64,000 nt of DNA, from contig CM049312.1 of NCBI GenBank assembly GCA_026874595.1, positions 72,700,429-72,764,428 of the forward strand. The letters run 5' to 3'. This DNA is from Sipunculus nudus. Taxonomy: Eukaryota; Annelida; Sipuncula; Golfingiida; Sipunculidae. Made by a program: the position numbers and the translations under genes. Within the stretch, counting starts at the first letter, position 1. Every line of letters begins with the position of its first letter. The notes beneath the pieces are model-generated. The model saw nothing but the letters and a program-made list of their open reading frames with translations, did not search any database and was not told where the DNA came from. Below, in pieces: positions 13,081 to 26,600 of this stretch.

Positions 13081-13405
13081 GGCTTCTGTGGCTGTGGGGC
13101 AGAGCACTCAAAGCCGGGAGATAGTGAGTTCGAACCTCAGCATGGGCGGTGAGATTTTTCACGGTCGCCCCCCCCCCCCCCCCCCTCAAGTCGAGCGCAC
13201 TGCAGGCTAAAAAGGAAGGCCGTGCCCAACGGCTGTGTTTCACTCACCAACAAGTGCGCCTTTTTGGGGTTCCTCGATAGTATGACAGGTGCCGTATTCA
13301 CCGGGCCTGGTTGACACCAGGATATAAAATGAGAGGAAGCGTGTGATACTTGCCACTTAGTCCAAAACGGGAATGGAATTCTGTAGATGTACATAGTTAC
13401 ATGTA
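13081..13405 (+). mobile_element. tRNA-derived SINE
   Basis: The head has a tRNA-like promoter with B box GAGTTCGAACCTC at 13126-13138. A 20-base C-run follows at about 13167-13186, then a body shared with 12030-12232 ending GGAATGGAATTCTGTAGATG. Short frames on either strand here are not genes. Confidence 0.65.
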
Positions 13406-13744
13406 TTTAAGTTAGCATAAAAAATGGAGGCAGTTATCTCCACCAAAAAATATATATATAAAAATTCGACCGATTCATATTTTTGGTCATGAAGTCCGCA
13501 GAACAGTTTACTTTTTATTATAATATGATATGTGAATTTTTCCTCACCCCATTTTCGGAAAATAATCAATCTGGCTATGTCTATATACCTGTCTAAGACG
13601 CGAACTCTATAGATTTGTTAAATACGTGAAACTGAAAAGAACTTACGAAGCGCATAGCTTGACCAGTGCCTCTATCTGTCTTTAACTCCCACCTAACTTT
13701 GGATCTATCCGCCCGCAACTTTAATCAACTAGAAAGAGCCGTTA

Positions 13745-14060
13745 GAGAGCGCAGACCTCCACCAAGCTCATAGCATTGTAAGAAATGCAACATTTTACCG
13801 TCCAAAGATTTCCTGGATCCAGATGGTGATCCAGATCACCCCAACTAGAAATATTCACTCAGAGAGCGCAGACCTCCGCCATATGGCATTTCAGAAATGC
13901 AACATTTTTTTTCCTAAACAAATCCTGGACCCAGATGGTGATCCGTATCACCGCTATAAATGTAATCAATTGTTCCTTGTATCTTTGCTATCCTGAAATT
14001 TCATCAGAATCTTTTAAGGACTGTTTGGTTAATGTTGATAAAAGACAAACAAACATTTCC
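13745..14060. repeat. CCTCCGCCA-family repeat, tandem partial copies
   Basis: Two successive copies begin GAGAGCGCAGACCTCC (about 13745 and 13862), each followed by ATCCTGGA or TCCTGGAC and CCAGATGGTGATCC. They run into ATTTCATC and AAAGACAAACAAACA, the tail of the family seen at 61980-62115. Confidence 0.6.
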
Positions 14061-14572
14061 TATTCCATGGCCAACCCTTCCTCAAAATGTCATTGCGATT
14101 ATCTGAAACCTTAAGAAAACGTTAAGAAAAAATATAATTTGTAACAAGAGAATTTTCAACAGATTCATTTATATCCTACATTTCAAATATTGGATCACAT
14201 ACTGACGTCGTCAATACCACCCCTACGGCCGCTGAAAGCATGAATATCTCTAAGACTAAGTATTTTCTTACCAGGTTATACGCGATATCGAGAAATGATC
14301 TTAACAAATTATTTTTTTAATTAAATTGTAAAGGTCAAGTTAGAGACCGCCCTTTAGATGTTAACAGATGTTCTCCGTCCCACTCACCTCCACTTTCGTT
14401 TTAGTTCTTATTCAAACTTTCGGAGATATTGCATCGCAATCAAATGAACTGTCAAGCAACGCTGGCCACATAAATCCTGTCCAACTTCTTTGAAGGAATT
14501 AAAAAAATATATTCATATATATATATTATATAGAAATGGAACATTAATACACAGGAAGGTCGGATCACTGCC

Positions 14573-14646
14573 GATGGAATTCGAACGCATGACCTTCTAA
14601 TTGAGCGACGACCGGCATTTAAAAGGTCATGGGTTCGATTTCCATC
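14573..14646. repeat. Foldback of two tRNA-like SINE heads
   Basis: Arms 14573-14596 and 14623-14646 are inverted copies matching at 22 of 24 positions, with a 26-base loop. Each arm carries a B-box-like GGTTCGATTTCC or its counterpart, one per strand. The loop and flanks add GAGCGACG. It sits directly beside a (TA)n tract. Probably two SINE heads in inverted orientation, or a foldback element end. Confidence 0.55.
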
Positions 14647-14653
14647 GCTCTCA

Positions 14654-14661
<8 letters not shown>

Positions 14662-14737
<76 letters not shown>
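14662..14737. repeat. (TA)n microsatellite
   Basis: About 38 TA units, uninterrupted. It adjoins the foldback at 14573-14646. Confidence 0.95.
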
Positions 14738-14740
<3 letters not shown>

Positions 14741-15039
14741 TCATGACCTTTTAACCAGACAGGATCATTTGTTTTTGTGGTAAGGAACGGACCATTCACA
14801 CAATAACGGTAATGGCACTTGAGAGTTTCACAGACAAAATTCATTAATCCAGCTTTATCAGACGAAAGTCTGGAAGCTTCCATGCCCAAAAGACTGTCGC
14901 AGACGTCGGGAGCACAGACACGACATACACGAGTGTAACGGGTCTTTAACACCCGATAAAAACATTTCAGCAGGAATTTTTTTTCTATGAAAATACAACA
15001 CTTTTGAGCAGAAGTATTGTTGGCATATTTACTACCAAG

Positions 15040-15325
15040 TACTCTCTAAGAAAAAAGAGTTCCAGCTAGATCCCAAAAGGGTTCCTCAGAGTGGACTGAG
15101 TGGGTAACATTTTTAGGTTCCAGCTGGAACCTTTTGGAAGGGGTGGCTTTTTTTAACCTCCTGAGGTTCTTTTTATGGAACCAAAAAGGTTCCATGTAAA
15201 ACCTCTTTAGAGGTTCTGAGAGAATCCCCAATGTTTCTTCACGAGCTACTGAGTGGGGAACAATAAACGGTTCTTGGTGAAATCCATTTGTATGGTTCTT
15301 TATAGAACCTTCAATGCGGGTTTAT
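15040..15325. repeat. GGTTCC-rich palindromic repeat
   Basis: Dense GGTTCC / GGAACC motifs (GTTCCAGCTGGAACC, AGGTTCCATG, GGTTCTTTATAGAACC) after CTCTAAGAAAAAAGAG. The pattern resembles small DNA-transposon derivatives common in aquatic animals. The ends were not fixed. Confidence 0.5.
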
Positions 15326-15329
15326 TTAA

Positions 15330-17540
15330 GAAAACAGCCTAGGATGTCATATAATACGTTTAGGATAAATTAATCACGTCATATGTCCATATTTAAGGGA
15401 AACAGTTTTGATAGATAATATGAACAATTATAAAAGCATTTCTCATAGAGGATAACTACAAGGATCATAGCTGAAAATCATATTTATACTTGTAATCTGT
15501 CAATATGATGAATCCCCCAGCTGAAATGAAAACACGAATGTTAAGGAAACACGTTTTGGTTACTAATAAATGGTGTTTTGTTCCATTGACTTTATCAAAC
15601 ACGTCAACAAGGACAACCATTAGTTTATCCGTGTGTGTTGTTTTTATTTATTCGGTGAGTAAAACAGGTGGACTTTTTTAGAAGACTTTGATCTGGGTGC
15701 CACAGTTATAAGTTAACCTTTCGCTAAAACCTGTAGTCCCATAAGGCAAAGATTGTATTCAACATCATCTCAATTCATAGTTTGTTCACCTTAATATTCT
15801 CACATATAGTATGTTCACTTTCCTATAAAATACTTATGAAATTGTTACCACATGCACATACAGCTGGGTACATGCTTCATCCAAGGCTAAGATGGAAACG
15901 TGTCGCCCCAAACCGGGATGATTTTTCTGGCATTCGTGAAAACTCGTCTTGGTGAAAAATTAGCCTGTGCAAATAAAAGCATTAATGGAAATAAGATTAG
16001 TATTTGCTTTAAAACGGCAACATTGTATGTATTTAACCAACCGTAGTCCATGCTGTACATGTTTGCCGTATGCCTTGAAATTTACATACATAGAATGCAG
16101 TATTAATAGTTTTCGCCTATTGTCGAGTGATGGAATACGGAAATATGGGTGATATAATATATATTAATACCTCTATTTCTCAATACATATTTATCAATCT
16201 ACGTTAGAGTGTTATATATGTTCAGGCAAAATGCGTATTTAGTCAGAATAATATATATTGACATACTAGCAATTAAGGTGGAGTCATAGACCATCTAATG
16301 CGCTTCATAATATCATGCGCCCCGTCAAGCCGGTTCACCATATTGGCTTATTGCGGCGGGAGGGTGTACATTTATTCCCGTTCGTGTGCGTGTGTGTGTT
16401 CACAACATAAGTTATAACTTCGGGAACTGACCAAGAAATATTCGATTAGATTTTGGTGTTGATCCAAGATTTTCTCTACATTCGGAAGCGTCCTCAAAGA
16501 ATATTCACTAATGTAGGGTCACTTTTGTACGAACGAACCTAGAAATACTGGCTATAATTAGTGAATGCAGACAAGGTCCCGCCTTATGCGCCGCTGGAAA
16601 ACTGTTTAGGCCACGGTCGAGAGCTAAGCGTATGGCAGTGACGGTGTCCAGTGGTTATCTGCAACACGCTTTGTGCACAACGGCAATCTCCAAGTAAAAG
16701 TATGAGCACTGAGATTTCAATGTTCGCATGCAGAGCGTTTATGAAACATAGGTTAGGGAGCATCCCACAGTAGGTACCCTCATATAGTGGAGGCATGCAT
16801 CCATCGGGATACAGATTTCTAGTTGTAAATGTGTCAAAGCGGGGAAATTACTGAACTAGTTTACGTAATTGGATCCTGTATGTTCTCTTACTCTCATAAT
16901 GAATTCCTATGGAGACCAAATCTACCTCCCTGCCTAGTTGATACTGTCCAGCTTTACTTAAGTTTCTTAATTTTGATATTATAAAAGATAATTTGTTTGT
17001 CCCATATTGACACTATCAAAGGACGATAATAAACATTGATAAACATTGATGACTGTTTTAGGTTTTGATGGGTTGGGATGATTACAAATCAGGTGATCTG
17101 CGTTATCTCATGAGTATTAAGGCAATTGTGTGTGACCTAATCCAAATAACCATTGTTTCAACATAGTATTCAGCTATATACTAGTGGAGTGAAAATTGAT
17201 CAAATATATCGATAATTGGTCGTTTTCTGACCTATACAATAAAATCGATTGCATTTTTGCATAACTGATCACGAACGATTATGTATTTTAACCAAAGGGT
17301 TCATATTACCCCCATAGAATTTTTTTATTCTGTCAGAGGTATAAGAAAGAGGGGCAACAAAACAGTAATCAGCATCAAAACGTAACCTTGTGCAACGAAC
17401 AGGAGTCTACAACCAGGCATTACCTGGACCTTTCAGCGTGATGTACAAGTAAGACTAAATTAACTTGGTCAAAATTTAAGGTATAATTCCTTTAAAGCAT
17501 GCTTCCCGGTAATATAGACGGTATCTTAAAAAATAGATTA
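15330..17540. other. Intronic stretch without recognised features
   Basis: AT-rich sequence; only short random frames were seen. Confidence 0.4.
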
Positions 17541-17544
17541 ATAG

Positions 17545-17683
17545 TCGGTTTCAGACAAATGTTTGCGGCCTGGACCCCCCCCCCCCCTTTTTTTTCCAGA
17601 CCTGGGGCCCTTTCGTTTAGGTTTTGTCAGTATTCCTCCTCGGTTGAACGCCACCTTTTCCTAAATCCTGAATCGGTCCCTGG
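17545..17683. mobile_element. Poly-G/C element, partial copy
   Basis: Right half of the family seen at 244-470: GTTTGCGGCCTGGACCCCC, then CTAAATCCTGAATC and CCCTGG. The left half is missing. Confidence 0.55.
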
Positions 17684-17689
17684 GGATAT

Positions 17690-18576
17690 ATAAGGAACGC
17701 CTACACCACAGTGTCCGCATCGGGTATTTGATGATTTTTTTATAGTCTACGTCTGTGTAAGAACCAAACTGTTTTAGTCACCTTGCGGTCGATTATTCAA
17801 ACTTCGAGACAGGTAATGCGGTGTTTTCAAAGTGTTTACTTCACGCGTCTCATAGCTTTTCCGGAACGGCCAAAAACATGGACAGCTGCACAGCATGCTA
17901 TCTATGTCTGGAAGATGAAAAACTTATCCTAGCATACAAATTGGGTATTGAAACTTGGAAAGCGGAATAAAAGGATCAGTGACTTCAGACCAAGGGAACG
18001 CAAAGTGTCCCAAAACATGTTTAGGGGAAATCCGACTATTACCGAGTCAAAGTCAATTACCCATCGAAGTGAGCAAACCAGTGTCAGCAAGTGCGAAGTA
18101 AAAAATTCCGACTACGTAAGACAGACGGGTCACCTAGCAACCGCCTTCTTCTAGTATCGCTAAGACTCACTGCTGCATGTTTTTCTCTACTTTTTCCTAT
18201 TGAAACATAAGTTATCGATAAAAAACCCTACTGCAAAGTGGAAATAAGGTTCATTGTAATACATGGGAGAGGTTGAACCCCTCCTTTTCGATTATTTTAA
18301 AATAAAATTTATATCTGTGTTCAGGAATTTTCCTAATGCGAAAACATATCCGACTTTTCCCGACTTTTCAGGTTCCCGAAATTAATTGATTATACTAATT
18401 TCGTGTTATATATTCTATTTTACACAAAGAATCTCACCAAGGGAACACAGCGTACCAGCGTGAAAGCTAGTTTACAGGCTAATGAACCCGGGCCTTTTTG
18501 TAATATTTTTTTTGCTTTGGTCAATCACAACTTCGGACACATCCTATTATTATACCGCCAGTGTCTCACAAACAAT

Positions 18577-18607
<31 letters not shown>

Positions 18608-19320
18608 GGAATTTCTGATCAATATATTTGTTCCGGAGCACTTCATTTACACAGAAATTGGCACGTGACCAAAACTGTGTACCGGACTGGCGGATGGTAC
18701 GTAAAACAAAAACGAGTTGCTTTTCTCCTCCACAAAAGTGTGCCTACATGTACTTGTGTACTAATAAGTTTTCGTGTACTGTCGGCGGTGTACTGTCCAA
18801 GGACAGCTTTTTACCAGGTATTTTCAGCTGCATAACAATCAACTTTCAATAACTGTTCCCGCGTTTTTTTCATTCCCTTTCGCGATCTTTGAATAAAACT
18901 GTTTGAATCAAAGCGTGACCTTGGTGCCTTGATCCTTTGCAGATATCAAAAACATGTCGAACTGAAGGAAAGGACATTTTTAAATTCGTTAATTAGTGTT
19001 AATTAGTGTAATTAACTGTACCTTTTTGTCTCTGCTCTTTGGTGTCCTGGATTGTCTGCCCGCTGGGCTCTTTTCATCTCTTTCAGTAGGATCCGTTACG
19101 AATTTATTAGCGAGCGGAAGCCCACGTACAGGACCGCACGTAAACACATTCATATGGTCCTATTCTTGACTGCCTTCAACTCTTCATTGATATGCTGTAT
19201 TAATTAATTCCTCATTTTTCAATTAGACTATTGATATTTTGTGATGAAAAAGTTGCAAAGATTTCCTTTAACCACCGCATTTTCTAGAGTAGGCCATATC
19301 ATTTTGTCATCACATCATTG
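17690..19320. other. Intronic stretch without recognised features
   Basis: No gene was recognised. It contains a short (GA)n plus G-run tract at about 18578-18610. Confidence 0.4.
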
Positions 19321-19322
19321 TT

Positions 19323-20058
19323 TAGGACTGGGAATAGCCTACAATTTTCGTATTGCAATGTATTGCGAAATGTGGTAGCGTATTGCAATACGTATCGCAA
19401 TACTTTTCAGTGTATCAATTTACAGGAAATAGAGATTATTTTCAAGTAAATGAAATACATTAAATATGTTATTACGTTATTATCATATTAAATATATTAA
19501 CATGTAAGTATATATAGTTTATTTCACACAGGACATATAGCAAAATTACCCAGTTTAGTAATTATCTTTAACAGAACTCGAATAAATTATAATAAGTGTT
19601 TTTATTGCTTCCTGTATGCTTTACACAAGAAATTAACTTGGCAATAAGAGCTTTCTGGACTGTTGTTTCCTACAAATTATGATTCATAGCGTGAATAGTC
19701 GTGCACCACATCGTTAGGCTGGGCTTCTTAATCAATAATACTGTTTAATTGAAACTTCTGCGGCACAGAAAATAAAAATTCCTGGGACGGACCTGTGATC
19801 ATGTGGTTCATCAAGTCTATTTGAAAAAAAAATGTCATAATGTCTACAGATACGCTGGCGGAACCCTCTGTCAGTGTTTTACTAAACGAAATCCATTTTT
19901 TATCAGTATTTGTAGCAGACACCTTTTTTTAACCACAATACAACAGATACAGTCGTAAAAATATGGATACATGAAAACCATATCCTGATACGCAATATGC
20001 GAATTATCGTTTCTCGATAGACCGATATATCTTCAATTTCGCATAGCACCCCCCCCCC
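19323..20058. mobile_element. Probable hAT-like element, diverged
   Basis: Begins TAGGACTGGGAATAGCC, like TAGGGCTGGGCATCGG of the element at 39430-40383, and shares runs of TATTGCAATACG and GATACG near the left end and TCGATA / GATATATC near the right. The right boundary and target duplication are unclear. No coding frame. Confidence 0.4.
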
Positions 20059-20788
20059 ATCTTTTCATCAAAATTCACGTATACATAATGAGGTCAGAGG
20101 TCACAAGATACACGACGGGTATATTTTGCACGCTTGCGGTGCTCTTCTTCTTAATCTTACTAACGCCAGTCGACTAACAACCATAAGGTCACAGTGAAAA
20201 ACACAGAATAGTCGTTAGAAATTTTGCTAACTTTTGATGATAACTTGCATTCCGTTACAATTCAGCATATTGGTATATCTCTGTGTGTGATTATTATATG
20301 TCGCCAACAACCATGCTTCTCGAACGACTTGAACACTTTTAAAAAATAGTTTTTGTAATACACGTGGATGGGAGCCACAGAGGGGCTATATTTTCACATT
20401 GGTTCATTTGTTCAATTTCCTTCATGTTATTCAATCACCCAGAGTTTAATTGATTTATCACAAGCGCTTAAAAGCTAAATATGACACTTCCAACTGTTAG
20501 ACCCATTAGTTGACACTCAATTCAGGTGAGGTGTTAATTGAGTTGAGAGGATGAATATAAATGAATGTTAATGAGACTCAGAGGTGCTAATGGGAAGGAA
20601 AATACAAGTTACAAGACAATCACTAAACAAAAAGATGTGATGATTAAAATCAGTGGGGACATCCCTTTTTTGTATCATGATGGTCAAATATGATAAAATC
20701 GTGGTGAAAGTCGCAATATTTTTCAATTTAAAGCACTTGCCTTCTATTTTTGTTATGTTACCCTTAATCGAATTTAAAACTACAGTGT

Positions 20789-20789
<1 letters not shown>

Positions 20790-20853
<64 letters not shown>
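20790..20853. repeat. (TA)n microsatellite
   Basis: About 32 uninterrupted TA units. Confidence 0.95.
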
Positions 20854-20856
<3 letters not shown>

Positions 20857-21327
20857 AGTATAAATGGTGATTCATGGTGACTGGAGACTTTCAGAAAATG
20901 GTCCTATCAAATATGGCTACGTTTTATTAATTTGAAGTAATTTTATTTTTGTACATTATTGTACTAGTCTTGGTCTTTGGGAGCGACTCATGTATTTATG
21001 AAGTTGTTCTAGAGCGATATATGAATTTCGAAAGTTATATTTAAAACTATTCCTTCTATGCTACTCGCTGCTCCTCACATTACTTAACATAAATTTAGAT
21101 TTTTTTTCTTTTTTTTTCTAAAAGTTTCCTTTTTATCTTTATTTTAAGTGATACCTTAAATTACCTGAAACATCCGATGTTAAATTTAAAAAAAACCTGT
21201 AAATGCATGGTTTACTAGAGAGGGCAAGAATGCTGTTTCCGTCTTTGGTTTCCGATCATTACCCCAATCCCATCACGGGGAAAGATGTTTAGAATTAGAA
21301 AACTCAATTTCCCTTGCATGGACTTAA

Positions 21328-21676
21328 TTAAAGGGGCCCAATCACCTATCTGACCTATAAAAACTGAAGGTTAACCCTTGGACATTTTATAAAAATAGAC
21401 CAGAACGCGTTGATATCACCGCACACAGGCTGCTTCTTTGTTTATATCAACGTGTTAATAATATGTGGGGGCCCGCCAAAATAATCAAAACAAAATCAAC
21501 AAGAGCAAATGGCGGCAAGTCAGATAAGCCAGGGCTTTGCAAATGGGTTTTGCAACATGTGACCTTTCTACCTCCGCATATATGCCACCTTAGGTTACAT
21601 GTTTTTCCCGTTTGTCAATAGGAAGCAAGATATCAAATAAATTCTTTTTTTTAAATGGTAGATGTTAGGGCACCTG
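21328..21676. mobile_element. TTAA-flanked element, uninterrupted copy
   Basis: Starts TTAA then AGGGGCCCAATCACCTATC and ends AGGGCACCTGG. Shared blocks TTTGTTTATATCAACRTG, ATATGTGGG.GCCCGCC, GTCAGATAAGC and CCTTAGGTTACATGTTTTTC also occur at 49748-50888, which shows the family and its normal interior. TTAA ends suggest a piggyBac- or Kolobok-type origin. Confidence 0.6.
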
Positions 21677-23586
21677 GTTCAGTTGCTCAACTGGCCAAAT
21701 AATGCACGCGTGTGGTATGTCCGTGCGTCGGACGCAAGTTATCTGTTGTACACAGCAGCACCTCTGGGTCAGCTACGTCATTGCTTATAAAAACGCCCTT
21801 GAAAGAGACGAAATGACCGTTGAAAATGACTACGTATTATATCGAAGCCACTTATCCTGTTGCCACATCAGGTAATGAAAATAGCGTCCAGGTTGAAATG
21901 ACTAATATTTCATATACAAATTTTACTGGAGGATATGAACTAAATAAGATGGGGGGGGGGGGGGGGGGGGACACGCACCTGATGGGTACAGCTGACTTTA
22001 ATGCAACTAGAGAATGTTTCTTTAAGGAACAGCACTAATTAGAAATATAACCCAGGGCCTGGTCTTTATTTACAAAAAAGATGAATCACGAAAACATTTT
22101 TTCTGGCGTTGGGAATTCCTAGACCAATTCCCCATATACCCAAGAAAAAAATGTTGTGATATGTCAATACTTTTCCTGACTTTTATCGCAGAATTTCATG
22201 TTTAAACAGATATTCTCCCATATTCATCATGTTTATATAGTTACTGGCCGCCCTAGCAGCGAAAGCTGAAGAATGTTTCCCAATCCAAGTGAGCTATTTC
22301 GGATTTTAGCAACAGGGTTTACGGTAAGTTGGAGGCGTGAAGAGGGTCAGTAATAGAGGATATAGCGGAAAAATATAGTCCCTTAAAAGCATTAGGTCCC
22401 CACCCCCGCTGGGCGGCATTTTGCGCCAACAGTCCGACCCACATTGGCTAGGCTTATTTGTAGAAACGGTGAATATAAGCTCGGATGAAACCACTGAAGG
22501 CCAAGGGCTTGTAAATAACGGCCACGTAATGGGCCACTCGCAGCCGTAATACCCTTGTCTGACTCGTATCAAGGCACTACACGAGGGGAAAGCTTTTCCA
22601 GTGGCCGAGAAGTTCTCTTGGATTTATAGATTTCCTTTGACATATTTGAGTAAAGCTATCCTTCGCGTGTCCAGTGCTTTATTTTGTCGCAGTCCTGGCC
22701 TTGCGTAGCTTTGAGGTCTGGTATCGGAAAGACCTGGACAAAAACACAACCGGGAGCGCCCAGGTACGCCGTTATTACCACACCCACGTCAATGAAGAAT
22801 TCATGCCATCGGCGCTTGCGTGATTACGCGAGACACCAGTGAACGTTCAACTTGATGTTAGGCATTTTTAAAACTATGTGACTGATTGCTCCACCCTTAT
22901 CAAATTTGGCCTCCCGTGACCTGACGTTTATTGCCGGAATCAACGAAGTAAGGCGTCCTGCCGTGCGCCAGCTGTTGCTCTATTTGTAAGCGTACAGGCT
23001 TTACGTCCGCCGACTTCAATCTCCTCAGCCACCGGATGGAAGTTTTGCCTCAAACATTGCCCAAAGGAGTGATCAGGAATTCATCAACTCCAAAACAAAA
23101 CATTCTCGTTTTCCGCCGGCTGTGTGTGAGGAAATACCTTTATTTCCTCCCATACTGAACACGTGACCACGAAAACAGAACATACTTCTCTAGGACTTGC
23201 CGCAAATAGAAATATTTTTCATTCAAAGGTTTCTCATTATACAGACACACGAGTAAACATTCTAAACTATTAAACTTTGGTGTACATAATATATAACGTT
23301 ACCTCTACGATATGTAAGCATTACGTTTGAGATACCCCATACGTAACGCCGCCGTAACGTTATGTGCAGAAGATATTATGCTGAGTTTTCATGGCCGGTA
23401 ACGCAGAGATAAAGGGTAGATCATATGTCCTGAAATTTAAACGTTACTCCGATGGATTTGAGAAACAAAAATGGTGCTTGCATACAAGATATTCAAATAT
23501 TACGTATACACGCACATAATAGCATAGGAGGGATGATAAATGTAATCTTTTTCATCTGTCATTATGAAAGTAAGATTTAAATACTG

Positions 23587-23587
<1 letters not shown>

Positions 23588-23637
<50 letters not shown>

Positions 23638-23645
23638 CATATATT
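23588..23645. repeat. (TA)n microsatellite, imperfect
   Basis: A TA tract with two TACATA interruptions. Confidence 0.9.
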
Positions 23646-26600
23646 TCCATTTTTAAATTTATAACTTTCGTTACATTTCTGCTTTTCTACTTGACCATAT
23701 TTTTTGTAAAATCTTATACCTGTTTTTTATATCTCAAATAGATTAAGGTTCACACGAAATTATAATTATCAAATCAGATCAGTAAACACAGTTATGCAGT
23801 CGAAGCTTAAAATCCGGAACTCGGTATCATGTATTGCTAGTTTAAGAGAGTGGCTTAAATAAAGAACAAAACTCTGGATCTCTGCATTATTCCAAGCCCA
23901 TAATTGAAAATTTTAATAAATCATTGAGAAGCTTCGTGTTCAACTTTGAACCACTGTCACTCTTTGCTCTCCTACATATTCAAGTTATTTCTAGAAATAA
24001 TACATATTCCAATCCATAAAACTCATACCTGTTGATAACAGTTTTTTTTACATTGAAAATGTACCTTGCTGTAACACATGTGCTGCTTTTGATGACCAGT
24101 TGAATATAGGTGGGTGATAAGGTAGTAATGCAAATATATTGTCAACGAAAAGTGACAGGAAAACTAACTTTTTTGACAAAACAATAAGGTTATATATCGA
24201 TTAATGATATCATGATAACAATTATGTAGCTTTTCCCAAAGAAATTTGAAGATTGTCATCGAAATATTATACATAATAATAGGTGAGCATATCAGCAGAA
24301 ACGAAAGAAATCTGCATTTAAAGCCTCCGTCGTATATATATAATAATAATAATTATTATAATATGTTATGAGACTGAAATCAAGCCTTTATATATTTCCA
24401 ATCATATTCTTGACTGCTGGTCGTATGAATATACATCTGCCAGTACAAATAAAGCAACATGTTTTTTTTCTAATAAATATCTATTAATCCTTAGGTATTT
24501 TTTTCCAGTACAGTTCACATGCGTTTATCATTTTGGAATTCCCTCACTAACATTGTGTTAAGAAGAACCACACAGGGAGAAACAATAATCTAAAGTTGCT
24601 ATTTGGTGATGTCCCGTAGAGATGCAATACCTTTATTTAAACGAGGGCACAATGAGTACAATATCAAGATTTATTGATATAAGAGGGTGTCTTTAGCAGT
24701 ATTCAACTTGTAAATCTAGTTTCATCATTAATCTCATTATATATAAGATCAGAAATCAGATACCAGGAACATATTATAATGGGGCCATCAGAGCACACTT
24801 CCAAGTCCTTTAAAATGTTCTCAGTTTACGTGTCACGTGACATTCATTAGAGTCATATATGACAAAAGCCGCCATTTTGATGTTTAAATTCATTTATGTG
24901 AGGCAACCATTGAAAATGTTTTACAATTCATGCAGCAGTCGGTTATTTTACACTACTGTTGACAACGCGTATAGGCTTGCAAGAACACCGATTCGGCAGT
25001 CTTACATCTGGGTATAATAGACATGTGTCAATAGCAAACTTCCGTAAAAACTGCCGAAACTGAATAAAGCATGGCATAAGGTAAGCGATATGGAGCGTAA
25101 TCAGTGTATTATTGGTCCCGTTTTATGAGAGTTTTAGCATGATTAAGTCTTTGTCGCCGTTACAAATGGGAGAGTTTTTTAGCGGCGTCATACAGAGTTG
25201 AGGTCACTGATGTCCCATTCTGAAGTCATTAGGTTGCCTTCCCGGACGATTGTGACAGATAAACTCCAACTACCAATGGCGGCATTGAATTGGCTGAGAG
25301 TATCAGGCTCAGTATCCTGATATCCCTGCAAAACTTAGTGTACCCGAGCGAGAAACGTAATCAAGACAATGGTGCACATGAATCAAACACCAGCCATTGT
25401 AATACACGGTGCTCCGCGTCGAAATAGCTCTCCTTGGCATTGCTTCAGTTTCCGACTTTTTGTGGGTATAGACAAACTTATTGAGCTTAATGAATCGTTA
25501 ACCGTATAGCACTAATAATCATCAGCCATAATTTTTATAATCGTATGGTATACACATATCAGAAACATTGAATATCAATAAATGTTTTCAACGGGAGTTT
25601 TTAACGTGTTTTGTATTCTATGGAATTTGTCCCAAGGCGCTTTCACGGAAATCAAAGAAATCCCGCACGCTGGAACAAAAGCGATAATGTCTAGCACAAC
25701 AATTTAAAGGTATTTAAGTGTATGAATAAAATATCCTCTCCCTGTTCCCCGAAGATGTAATATTACCCATACACCGTTTAAATTGTGTCTTTAAGTAAAG
25801 GACTACCCTTAAGGGACGTTGGTGAGCTCGTCAACCACACTGTGATGCTTGTCTCTGCACTTGATAGAACTGTGAGGGTAATTATGCTGGAGCAAGATGT
25901 AGTTGTTCATTACATGTATCGTCTTTGTTGGTGGAAATGGTGTTCTTTAGGGACACTTTATTATAGCTACGCCTGGAGGCATTACATGTGTATATCTTTG
26001 TTGTTTGGTTATTTGGTTGTGTGGTTTGTCTGTTAACAATTTTACTCAAAAAAATTATCAAAAGATTTTTATTACATAAAGTAGAAGTTTGGGGTAATCT
26101 GGATTACCAACACATGTTTTTAAAGGATCCTTTCCTTTTTATTGATTTACCGACCGAGGGAGATTCAGTGATATTAGAGATCGCTTATGTCTCAATATTT
26201 ATAGGCTTAGCTGGCATGTGATGCAACCATTGAGTTGGTTAATCATGATACGTATGTCACCGGGTTCTCATTCCTTTATGTATTACACACCAAAGTTTGA
26301 TGGGGATTGTGGCGGACGTATATAAGCGATCTGTGATTGCTTTTAAGTGAAAACAAGTTGCGTGAAACCTATTATAATCCACTTCATCTTTACCCATATA
26401 AACGGCAATACCTAGCTCCTAGCTCTGCAATTTCCAAGTCTGGTTACTGTGTTTGTTTGTTGGCTTCGGTTAATTGCATTTACAAAGCTGTCACCCCTGT
26501 CAAGACATTAACCTATCTCGGCAGGGGTTATTTCCAAGCATTCATCTCTGCATCCTTTGAAGTTGAGTGCACGGCTAAGGGCTGGTGCCATGTTGGTCTA

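Noticed and set aside
13081-13145. Possible tRNA gene
   Set aside because: A B box is present, but the acceptor stem and A box are poor and a SINE body follows.
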